Assembly (NCBI GenBank): GCA_030065235.1
Contig: JASJDC010000005.1
Span: 124,001 to 188,000, forward strand
Direction: 5' to 3'
Origin: Alphaproteobacteria bacterium
GTDB lineage: Bacteria > Pseudomonadota > Alphaproteobacteria > UBA8366 > Aestuariispiraceae
Length of the DNA: 64,000 bases
Under the pieces are notes generated by a model. It was not told the origin of the DNA and made no database searches. It saw only the letters and a list, made by a program, of their open reading frames with translations. Of the stretch, positions 1-7,419 are shown piece by piece. Both the position numbers and the translations under genes were made by a program. Positions within the stretch are counted from its first letter, which is position 1. Each line of letters begins with the position of its first letter.

Positions 1-984
1 GAGGCGTTGTTTTCGGACTATCGCGCCTTCCTGCCGGATTTTCTCGCTGCTGTCTTAGAGCGACAGGACCGGGAAGGGCCGAAACCGACCCTGAGCGGTG
101 CGTTCGATGTCGGTCGGCAAGAGGCGCTGTGCCGGGAGTTGGCGGCGGTCGCCGGCTTCGATTTCGACGCCGGTCGGATCGATCAGAGCGCGCATCCTTT
201 CTCGACCGGGTTCCCCGGCGATCAGCGGATCACCGTCCGCTATAACGCGGCGGACCCGACCTTCGCGATCATGGCGGTGCTGCATGAGGCGGGGCACGCG
301 CTGTATGAGCGGAACCTGCCCCCGGATTGGCGGCGGCAGCCGGTTGGCTCGGCGCGCGGCATGGGCCTGCATGAAAGCCAGTCTCTGCTAATCGAAATGC
401 AGGCCTCGCGCTCGCCGGAATTCCTCAGCGCGCTCGCCCCGAAATTGCGCGAGGCGTTCGGCGCTCAAGATGCTTTCACGGACGAGGCGCTGCAGCGGTT
501 GGTTCATTGGGTCCAGCCGGATTTCATCCGGGTCGACGCGGATGAGGTGACCTATCCGGCCCACGTCATTCTGCGCTTCAACCTCGAGCGCGCCTTGCTG
601 CGCGATGATCTGCCGCTGGAAGACCTGCCCGCCGCCTGGAATGACGGGATGACCGAGTTGTTGGGCGTGACGCCGCCCACCGATGCGCTGGGCTGTCTGC
701 AGGACATTCACTGGTATGACGGCGCGATCGGCTATTTCCCGACCTATACGCTGGGCGCGATGGCGGCGGCGCAACTGTTCCAGGCCGCCTGCGCCGCCGA
801 TCCCGAGATCAAGCCGGCCCTGGCGCGGCATGATATGAATGGCTTGCAGGCTTGGCTGACCGAGAATGTGCATGCGCATGGCTCACGGATGAGCAGCGAC
901 GCGGTCCTGGAAGCGGCGACCGGCCGGCCGCTCGACCCAAAGGCCTTCGAGGCGCATCTGACCGAGCGCTATCTCGGCGCTTGA
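1..984 (+). CDS. Carboxypeptidase Taq (M32 family), C-terminal part; gene cut by window start
   Basis: The reading frame is open from base 1, so the N-terminus lies outside the window. M32 enzymes are usually about 500 residues and about 327 are visible. The zinc-binding HEAGH motif is at about visible residue 95. It is followed about 30 residues later by HESQS, the family's second signature with the third metal-ligand region. M32 enzymes are cytosolic metallocarboxypeptidases that trim C-terminal residues from peptides. The downstream gene converges and its stop codon is 15 nt away. The family call is firm; substrate preference cannot be read from the sequence. Confidence 0.9.
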   Translation, partial: EALFSDYRAFLPDFLAAVLERQDREGPKPTLSGAFDVGRQEALCRELAAVAGFDFDAGRIDQSAHPFSTGFPGDQRITVRYNAADPTFAIMAVLHEAGHALYERNLPPDWRRQPVGSARGMGLHESQSLLIEMQASRSPEFLSALAPKLREAFGAQDAFTDEALQRLVHWVQPDFIRVDADEVTYPAHVILRFNLERALLRDDLPLEDLPAAWNDGMTELLGVTPPTDALGCLQDIHWYDGAIGYFPTYTLGAMAAAQLFQAACAADPEIKPALARHDMNGLQAWLTENVHAHGSRMSSDAVLEAATGRPLDPKAFEAHLTERYLGA

Positions 985-999
985 CGGCGCGGCGGGCGG

Positions 1000-1845
1000 C
1001 TACTTGCCGCCGGTCCGATGGGCGTAATCCCAATAAAGCTCCCGCGCTTTGGTATAGGCCGGTCCCGGCTGTAGGTCGCGGTCGTGAAACCGGCTCACAT
1101 GCTGGACCTTGCCGTAATTGCCGGTGTTGAAGATCTCATCGGCGTCCTCCAGGTCCGCGAGGGTCACCCGATCCTCCCGCACCTCATGCCCGTTCTCCCG
1201 CAATAGCTTGATCACGCGTTGTCTTGTGACGCCGTTGAGGAACGAGCCATTGACCGCCGGCGTATGAACGACGCCGTCCTTGGCGTAGAACAGGTTCGAG
1301 GTCGCGAACTCGGCGACATTGCCGACCGCGTCGAGGATGACGGCGTTGTCGAATCCCTTGGCCCGCACCTCATCCAGCGCGCGCCCGGAATTGGGATACA
1401 GGCAGGCGGCCTTGCTGTCGGTCGGGGCCATGTCCGGCGCCGGTCGGCGCTGCGAGGCCAGGGCGGCGGAGAAACCCTTCTCCGGCGGCAGGGGCATTTC
1501 CTCGACCGTCAGAGCGAAACGCGTGCTTTCCGGGTCGGGCGAGATCCAGCCGCGATCGGCCCAGAACATCGGCCGAATATAGAGCGCAGTCCCGGACGGA
1601 AATTTCTCGATCCCCTCCCAGGCGAGCTCCATGATCTCCTCGGCCGTATGGGTCGCGCGCATGCCCATCTTCGCCGCCGAGCGCGTGGCGCGTTGGGCGT
1701 GCAGGTCCAGGTCCGGAGCCACGCCCTCGAACGCGCGGGCGCCGTCAAAGATGAAAGACGACAACCAGACGCCCTGTGAGTTCAGGCTGATCATTGGCGC
1801 GCCCGAGTCGACCCAGGCGCCGTCCAGCCAGGTATGTCCGGCCAT
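1000..1845 (-). CDS. Class IV (branched-chain-like) aminotransferase
   Basis: A 281-residue PLP-dependent fold-type IV aminotransferase. It has the lysine-bearing segment TDSKAACLYPNSGRAL, then GNVAEFATSNLF, which corresponds to the ilvE-type glutamate and Asn region, and then the phosphate-binding NGVTRQ segment. The start is placed at MAGHTWLDG because the longer frame adds about 21 residues of non-family sequence. Many family members are not true IlvE (D-amino acid or beta-substrate variants exist), so the amino donor is not assigned. It is divergent from asnB with about 170 bp between the starts. Confidence 0.85.
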   Translation of the reverse strand: MAGHTWLDGAWVDSGAPMISLNSQGVWLSSFIFDGARAFEGVAPDLDLHAQRATRSAAKMGMRATHTAEEIMELAWEGIEKFPSGTALYIRPMFWADRGWISPDPESTRFALTVEEMPLPPEKGFSAALASQRRPAPDMAPTDSKAACLYPNSGRALDEVRAKGFDNAVILDAVGNVAEFATSNLFYAKDGVVHTPAVNGSFLNGVTRQRVIKLLRENGHEVREDRVTLADLEDADEIFNTGNYGKVQHVSRFHDRDLQPGPAYTKARELYWDYAHRTGGK

Positions 1846-2015
1846 CGCTGCGATCCTTCCGCTTTTGTACTGTTTCCCGACGGTCCCGCCGCGCGCGGAC
1901 GATGTCAAGAAGCGGCGACGGCGCTGTCTTCAATCTGGTCAAAGGCGCCGAATTGGGGCGTATTGCCCCCAATGGCCGGGCGAGGGGAGAGGGCTCGTTC
2001 GGAGGAGCGCCATCC

Positions 2016-3854
2016 ATGTGCGGTATAGCCGGGTTTCTCGGACCGACGCCGCCGCCCGAAGCGGCGGTTGAAACAACACTGTCGGTCATGCGGCAGCGCG
2101 GGCCCGACGGGCTGGGCGTCTTCCGCGACACAATGGGCGGTCAATCGCTTCTGATGATGCATTCGCGGCTTGCGATCATCGATCTCGACACGCGCGCGAA
2201 CCAGCCGCTGATCGACGCCGGCGCCGTCTTGGTCTTCAACGGCGAAATCTACAACTACCTGGAACTGCGCGACGTCCTTCAGGCGAAGGGCCATGTCTTC
2301 CGCACCGAAGGCGACAGCGAGGTCCTGCTGCGCGGCTATCTCGAATGGGGCGAGGCCGTGGTCGACCGGCTGGAAGGCATGTGGGCCTTCGCCCTCTATG
2401 ATCGCCGGCGCGAAAAGCTGGTCCTCAGTCGCGATCCGTTCGGCGAGAAACCCCTTTATCTGCTGCAGCGTCCGGAAGGTCTCTATTTCGGCTCGGAGGT
2501 CAAATTCCTCCGCGCCCTGAGCGGCCACAGGCCGACCGTCGACCACGCCAAGGTACGCCGTTTCCTGATCCACGGTTATCGCGACGTATTCAAGAATAGC
2601 GGATTGTTCCACAGCGATATCGAGCCCTTGCCGCGCGCCTCGATCCTGTCGCTCGCGCCGGACGAGGCTTTGGCGCGCCGGTCCAAACCGCGTCTCTATT
2701 GGCGGCCGCGCTATGCGCCGTTGGATACGATCAGCCGGGAAGATGCGATCGCGGCGGTGCGGGAATGGTTGCTGAAATCCATCGAGATTAGGATGCGGGC
2801 GGACACGCCGATGGCGCTGACCCTGTCTGGCGGCGTGGATTCCAACGTCATCGCCGGCGTTGCGGTGAAGCATTTCGGCCTGCCGATCAGCACCTTTTCG
2901 ATGCTGGAGGATCAGCCGGACTATGACGAGCGCACCCTGATAGACACCGCCGTCGATTGGCTCGGGGCGCCGCATCGCGCCCGGAAGGTTCGGAGCGCCG
3001 GTTTTCTCGAACGGCTGGGCCGGATGACCCATCACTATGAGGCCCCGGTCCTTAGCGTCGGCATGTATCTCGAGGGGTTTCTGGCCGAGGAAGTGGCCGA
3101 CGCGGGCTTCAAGGTCGTGATCAACGGCAACGGGTCGGACGAGATCTTCGCCGGATATTACGATCATACACTGTATTGGCTGGCGGGCCTAATGGGCGCG
3201 CCGGAACTGGCGGACGAGGTCGCAGGCTGGCGCGAGACGGTGGGGCGGTTTGTGCGCAACCCGCTGTTCCAAGACCCCAACCGTTTTGTGGAAACGCCCG
3301 ACGAACGCCGGCATTTGAGTCTGAACGCGCCTGAAATTGCTGATTGGCTGGTCGACCCGACTGTCGCGCCGTTCCGCGAACAAGCCTTTACCGACGACCT
3401 GTTGCGGAACCGTATGCTCAACGAATTGGTGGATGAAACGGTGCCGAGCACGCTGTTCTGCGGCGACAGTAACTGGATGTATCACTCGATCGAGAACCGA
3501 ACCGCTTTCCTTGATCGCGGGCTGGTCGATCTGATGAGCCGCATCCCCAGCCGCCTGCTAATGCGGGATGGTTTCAGCAAGGCGCTGCTGCGCGAGGCGG
3601 CGCGGGGCTTGGTCCCTGACGAAATCCTCTTCGCCCGCCGCAAATATGGCTTCAATGCGCCGATCGGATCGTTGTTGGATCGGATCGATCCGGATGTTCG
3701 GGAGTTCATGCTGATGAAGAATCCGATCTTTGACATCATCCGCCGCGATAGGCTGGAGGCGATCATGCGGCCCGACGCCGCGCTCGACGGGCTGGACAAT
3801 TTCCTATTCTGCGTCGCCTCGGTGAAGCAGTTTTACGACACGCAGGCCGCCTAA
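2016..3854 (+). CDS. asnB: Asparagine synthase, glutamine-hydrolysing
   Basis: The product is 612 residues. It begins MCGIAGF, so Cys2 becomes the N-terminal nucleophile of the class II glutaminase domain after Met removal. The synthetase domain carries the PP-loop SGGVDS at about residue 271. A longer frame begins 222 nt upstream, but the ATG at 2016 is preceded by GGAGGAGC and places Cys exactly at position 2, so it is the real start. The enzyme moves glutamine nitrogen onto aspartate through an aspartyl-AMP intermediate. AsnB-like proteins also serve in exopolysaccharide or peptide loci, but nothing here suggests that. Its stop overlaps the stop of the convergent DUF1289 gene. Confidence 0.92.
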   Translation: MCGIAGFLGPTPPPEAAVETTLSVMRQRGPDGLGVFRDTMGGQSLLMMHSRLAIIDLDTRANQPLIDAGAVLVFNGEIYNYLELRDVLQAKGHVFRTEGDSEVLLRGYLEWGEAVVDRLEGMWAFALYDRRREKLVLSRDPFGEKPLYLLQRPEGLYFGSEVKFLRALSGHRPTVDHAKVRRFLIHGYRDVFKNSGLFHSDIEPLPRASILSLAPDEALARRSKPRLYWRPRYAPLDTISREDAIAAVREWLLKSIEIRMRADTPMALTLSGGVDSNVIAGVAVKHFGLPISTFSMLEDQPDYDERTLIDTAVDWLGAPHRARKVRSAGFLERLGRMTHHYEAPVLSVGMYLEGFLAEEVADAGFKVVINGNGSDEIFAGYYDHTLYWLAGLMGAPELADEVAGWRETVGRFVRNPLFQDPNRFVETPDERRHLSLNAPEIADWLVDPTVAPFREQAFTDDLLRNRMLNELVDETVPSTLFCGDSNWMYHSIENRTAFLDRGLVDLMSRIPSRLLMRDGFSKALLREAARGLVPDEILFARRKYGFNAPIGSLLDRIDPDVREFMLMKNPIFDIIRRDRLEAIMRPDAALDGLDNFLFCVASVKQFYDTQAA

Positions 3855-4195
3855 GGCCGAACCGTCGGGGCAGAGCGCCGGCGGCGGCGCGGTTTCTGAT
3901 CCGCCGCGCTGGTCTGGCCGCGCGCTCGGCGCCGCTCTTTCAACTCATCGAGGATTGCGAGTCTGCGTTCGTTGCTGGCGCCCGGCCATTCGCCAATCTC
4001 TTCGGCGGTGCGCAGGCAGCCGAGGCAAGCGCCGCCGACCGGATCCAGCGTACAGATCGAAACGCAGGGTGAGGGGATGTCCTGCGCCAGGGTTTCCGGC
4101 GGCGATGGGTTTGGCGGTGGTTCGGGCACAAGCGGCCTTCTTTCTCGGATCTGTTCTCGGCGAAGATATTTGGCTGCGTCGCGCGCACGCATCAA
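3851..4195 (-). CDS. DUF1289 family cysteine-rich protein
   Basis: A 114-residue protein with the DUF1289 core: SPCVSICTLD, then CLGCLRTAEEIGEW, then an RRLAILDEL helix. The four cysteines suggest a small metal-binding domain; this is an inference because the family function is unknown. The C-terminus is a basic Arg/Lys tail (PRRRRR). Its stop codon overlaps the asnB stop by 4 nt (CTAA), so the two genes are convergent with no spacer. An adjacent second Met (4192) is an equally possible start. Confidence 0.85.
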   Translation of the reverse strand: MMRARDAAKYLRREQIRERRPLVPEPPPNPSPPETLAQDIPSPCVSICTLDPVGGACLGCLRTAEEIGEWPGASNERRLAILDELKERRRARGQTSAADQKPRRRRRSAPTVRP

Positions 4196-4213
4196 GACCC
4201 CGCGCCCCGCTTC

Positions 4214-4247
4214 ATTGATTCGATAATTCTAGAAATATAGTTGAATT
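4214..4247 (+). promoter_or_regulatory. Candidate ArsR operator/promoter upstream of arsR
   Basis: This AT-rich patch in an otherwise GC-rich region contains a perfect TTCTAGAA core (4227-4234) and imperfect outer arms (GATTCGAT left, GTTGAAT right). ArsR-family repressors normally bind such dyads over their own promoter. A loose TTGATT (4215) and TATAGT (4236) pair could be -35/-10, but the 15-bp spacing is short. The operator role is inferred from position. Confidence 0.45.
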
Positions 4248-4275
4248 CCATAACAAGCGCGCGTAAGGTCGGCTC

Positions 4276-4629
4276 ATGAACGATCTCGACACGATCGCCG
4301 ACCGGTTGGCGGCGCTGGGAAATCCGACCCGCTTGGCTTTATTCCGGCTGTTGATGCGGGCGGGGGATAACGGTCTGCCGGTGGGCAGGCTCCAGGAATC
4401 GCTGAGCATTCCGGCCTCGACCCTGAGCCATCATCTGAAGCTGCTCGAATCGGTCGGGTTGGCGAACAGACGACGCGAAGGCGTCACGCATTTTTGCGGC
4501 GCCGACTACGAGTCTTTGGACGGCGTGATCGGATATCTGGTCGAAGAATGCTGCGCCGATATTCCGTTAGAGCAACATAAGCATCGCTGGCGCCGAAGCA
4601 ACGCGACCGCTGCGTCGGACGCGGCTTAG
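4276..4629 (+). CDS. arsR: ArsR/SmtB-family transcriptional repressor
   Basis: A 117-residue winged-helix protein with the ArsR signature (LAALGNPTRLALFRLL, then SIPASTLSHHLKLLESVGL). A C-terminal Cys pair in EECCAD could bind trivalent arsenic or another soft metal; many ArsR proteins instead place the Cys pair in the recognition helix, and here that helix has none. It is 18 nt upstream of a permease gene of the ArsP/YraQ family, so it probably represses itself and the permease until metal binds. TAAGG lies upstream of the ATG with good spacing. Confidence 0.88.
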   Translation: MNDLDTIADRLAALGNPTRLALFRLLMRAGDNGLPVGRLQESLSIPASTLSHHLKLLESVGLANRRREGVTHFCGADYESLDGVIGYLVEECCADIPLEQHKHRWRRSNATAASDAA

Positions 4630-4647
4630 AGGACAAGGATAAACGAA

Positions 4648-5703
4648 ATGGCGGATATTGGCGCGCAAAGGCCTGGCGGCGGCGTCGGCTCGTTCAAACA
4701 CGGTTTAGCGAAGCTTGACCGGGTGCTGCTGACCGCGGCGGCGATAATGGTGGCGGTTCTGGTTTTTGACGGCGATCGGTTTGAGGACGTGGTTGTCTTC
4801 ACCGGCGAGGCGCTGGTGGAGATCGCGATCTTCATCGTGATTTCGGTCGGTTTGGCCGGCTATCTCAAAGCCAGCGGGGCGGACAATCTGATCGCCAAGG
4901 CCTTTAGCGGCGGGCTTTATCGCGCCACGGTGCTGGCCGCTCTATTCGGCGCGTTGTCGCCGTTCTGCTCTTGCGGCGTCATTCCGCTGATAGCAGCCCT
5001 TTTGGCGTCGGGGGTGCCGCTGGCGCCGGTCATGGCCTTTTGGTTGGCCTCGCCGATCATGGATCCGGAGATGTTCATCCTGACCGCTGCGGTCATCGGG
5101 CCCGAATTCGCGATCATCAAGACGGTCGCCGCCTTAGGCATGGGCCTTCTCGGCGGGTTTACGGTGATCGCGCTGGGCGCCAGCCCTATCCTGCGCGACC
5201 CGTTGATCGGCGCCGCCTCGACTTGCGGCGCGCGGGCGGTCACCAATCCGAAACCGCCGGTCTGGTCCTTTTGGCGTGAGGCGCCGCGTCGGACCGTCTT
5301 CGCCAAAGAAATCCGCGTCGCCGGCCTATTCCTGTTCAAATGGCTGACCCTGGCTTTTGTACTCGAAGCGATCATGGTCACCTATGTGCCAATGCAGGAA
5401 GTCGGGGCGTGGCTCGCCGGTTTGGGCGCTTGGGCGATCCCGGCCGCCGCCATGGTCGGCGTGCCGTCCTATTTGAACGGCTATGCGGCGATCCCGCTGG
5501 CGGACGCCCTGATGGATTATGGTCTCAGCGCGCCGGCGGCGATGACATTTATGGTCGCGGGCGGCGTCACCTGCATTCCTGCCGCCGTCGCGGTAAAGGC
5601 GCTGGTGCGCACCCCGGTCTTCGGGCTCTACATCGCAATCGCTATGGCCGGTTCGCTGGCTGTTGGTTTCCTTTTTGCGGCGCTTTCCGCAATCGCCGGC
5701 TAG
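4648..5703 (+). CDS. arsP: ArsP/YraQ-family permease (DUF318)
   Basis: A 351-residue polytopic membrane protein with the family hallmark FCSCGVIPL in a membrane helix and a second glycine/proline-rich conserved loop (GVPSYLNGYAAIPL) in the C-terminal half, consistent with an internally duplicated transporter. Characterised ArsP proteins export trivalent organoarsenicals; other members have been linked to Cu/Zn efflux. The arsR gene immediately upstream favours an arsenic-type role, but no arsenate reductase, ArsH or ArsM gene is in view. It converges with the LysR gene, sharing a 4-nt CTAG stop overlap. Confidence 0.82.
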   Translation: MADIGAQRPGGGVGSFKHGLAKLDRVLLTAAAIMVAVLVFDGDRFEDVVVFTGEALVEIAIFIVISVGLAGYLKASGADNLIAKAFSGGLYRATVLAALFGALSPFCSCGVIPLIAALLASGVPLAPVMAFWLASPIMDPEMFILTAAVIGPEFAIIKTVAALGMGLLGGFTVIALGASPILRDPLIGAASTCGARAVTNPKPPVWSFWREAPRRTVFAKEIRVAGLFLFKWLTLAFVLEAIMVTYVPMQEVGAWLAGLGAWAIPAAAMVGVPSYLNGYAAIPLADALMDYGLSAPAAMTFMVAGGVTCIPAAVAVKALVRTPVFGLYIAIAMAGSLAVGFLFAALSAIAG

Positions 5704-6617
5704 GGCGGGAGCCCGGCGTCCCAATCCGGCGGGCCGGCGAAGGCCTCGACCAGATGATCGATGAAGGCGCGGACCCGGCGTGAGAGCCGGCGTGTCGGGG
5801 GATAAACGGCGAACAGATCGCTGCCGCGCCACCGATAGTTCGCCAAGGCTTGTTCCAACCGGCCTTCCTTCAGCGCCGCGCCATTGATGAAGGTCGGCTG
5901 ACAGACCACGCCCAGACCCGACAAAGCGGCCTGCCGCAGCATCAGGCCGTTATTGGCCTGGAGCCGGCTTCGCACGCGGACCGACCCGTTCTCCCCGTTC
6001 GGTCCGCGATAAATCCACGCGGTCGGCTCCGCCAGGCCGGAATAGGTCAGGCAGGCGTGATCTCGGAGATCTTCGGGCCGGCTCGGTTTGCCATGCCGCG
6101 CCCAATAATCCGGATGCGCCGCGATCACCGCCCGGATCGGGGCCAGCTTGCGCGCGATCAGGTCGCTGTCATCCAGCCGGCCGATGCGCAGCGCCAGATC
6201 GGTGTTGGTGGCGATCAGATCGACCGTATGGTCCGCCAGATCGAGCTCGAGTGAGACGCGCCGATTGCGCTGGGCGAAGGCGATGATCGGTTCCTGCAGA
6301 TGCAACAGGCCGAACGCCAATGGCGCGGCGATCCGGATCACGCCCGCCAGTTCCTCATGCGCTTCTGTCGCCGCCGCCTCCGCCTCATCCAGATCGGCGA
6401 CGATGCGCAGGCAGCGCTGATAGAAGGCGAGACCCGTCTCCGTCGGCCGGACTGAGCGCGCGCCGCGCACCAAAAGGTCGGCGCCCAGCTTACCCTCCAA
6501 TTCCTTGATCCGGCGGCTCACCGCCGATTTGGCGATGTTCAACTGTTTGGCGGCGGTGCTGACGCCGCCGGTTTCGACGACGCGTAGAAAGGCGCGGATA
6601 TTCCCCAACTCATCCAT
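5700..6617 (-). CDS. LysR-family transcriptional regulator
   Basis: A 305-residue protein. The N-terminal winged HTH is at about residues 1-60 (VVETGGVSTAAKQLNIAKSAVSRRIKELE), followed by a LysR substrate-binding domain. The start at MDELGNIRAF is fixed by the family N-terminus; the frame stays open much further upstream, but that stretch is antisense to the azoreductase gene. It is divergent from the azoreductase gene at 6759 with a 141-bp gap, the usual arrangement for LysR control of a quinone or azo reductase. An electrophile or quinone inducer is an inference. Its stop overlaps the arsP stop. Confidence 0.9.
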   Translation of the reverse strand: MDELGNIRAFLRVVETGGVSTAAKQLNIAKSAVSRRIKELEGKLGADLLVRGARSVRPTETGLAFYQRCLRIVADLDEAEAAATEAHEELAGVIRIAAPLAFGLLHLQEPIIAFAQRNRRVSLELDLADHTVDLIATNTDLALRIGRLDDSDLIARKLAPIRAVIAAHPDYWARHGKPSRPEDLRDHACLTYSGLAEPTAWIYRGPNGENGSVRVRSRLQANNGLMLRQAALSGLGVVCQPTFINGAALKEGRLEQALANYRWRGSDLFAVYPPTRRLSRRVRAFIDHLVEAFAGPPDWDAGLPP

Positions 6618-6758
6618 TGTTCGAGGAATTAGAACGTTAGGGTCAATATACAATACTTCTTTCTTGGCTCGGCGACCACTAGGTCTAGCGCGACAGGACG
6701 GCGCGCCAAATCGGCGCCCGGGTAAACAACAAGAGCGACGAGCGAAAGGAGACGGACA

Positions 6759-7388
6759 ATGACCGCGCAGACAGTGAACGAGAGGGCCTCGGTGTTGCGG
6801 ATTGACGCCAGCATGCGCAAGGACGGCTCGGTGACCCGAAGCCTCGCTGACCGGTTGCTGAAGCGCCTCACGGAAATCGGCGCGGCCGGCGCGGTGCAGC
6901 ATCGGGATCTCGCGGATGGGGCGCCCAAGCCGGTCGACGCCGCCTGGATTGGGGCGAACTTCACCGCCGCCGACGAACGCAGCGCCGACCAACAGGATGT
7001 GCTGGCGGAGTCTGACGCGCTGGTCGAAGAATTGAAACGCGCTGACACGGTGGTCATCACGGTTCCGATCTATAATTTCGGCGTTCCCGCCGCGCTGAAG
7101 GCCTGGGTCGATCAGGTCGCGCGGGCGCGGGTCACGTTCAAATATACCGGAAACGGGCCGGTCGGCCTGCTGGACGGTAAGAAGGCCTATCTGGTCGTCG
7201 CCTCGGGCGGCACGCCGGTGGAGTCGGAAATCGATTTCGCAACCGGCTATATGAAGCACATTCTGGGCTTCATCGGCATCCATGACGTCACGGTGATCGG
7301 CGCGGGTCGGACCATGGCCGATGCGAAGAGCGTGGCCGCCGCGGAGGCCCAGATCGACGCCATCGGCGCGACGGCCCAAGCGGCCTGA
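6759..7388 (+). CDS. azoR: FMN-dependent NADH:quinone/azo reductase (flavodoxin fold)
   Basis: A 209-residue flavodoxin-like reductase of the AzoR family. It has the FMN phosphate-loop region near the N-terminus (RIDASMRKDGSVTRSL), the PIYNFGVPAALKAWVD motif at about residue 105, and ASGGTP in the C-terminal half. These enzymes carry out two-electron reduction of quinones and azo compounds with NAD(P)H, detoxifying electrophiles in the cytosol. AAAGGAGAC lies just upstream of the ATG. The divergent LysR gene is its likely regulator. Whether azo dyes are a relevant substrate cannot be said. Confidence 0.88.
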   Translation: MTAQTVNERASVLRIDASMRKDGSVTRSLADRLLKRLTEIGAAGAVQHRDLADGAPKPVDAAWIGANFTAADERSADQQDVLAESDALVEELKRADTVVITVPIYNFGVPAALKAWVDQVARARVTFKYTGNGPVGLLDGKKAYLVVASGGTPVESEIDFATGYMKHILGFIGIHDVTVIGAGRTMADAKSVAAAEAQIDAIGATAQAA

Positions 7389-7419
7389 CGTCAATCAGCG
7401 ACGCAATTGATGTGGCGGG

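Noticed and set aside
6618-6758. LysR T-N11-A operator between lysR and the azoreductase gene
   Set aside because: Small dyads such as GACC-N4-GGTC and repeated CAATA are present, but none matches a convincing LysR box.
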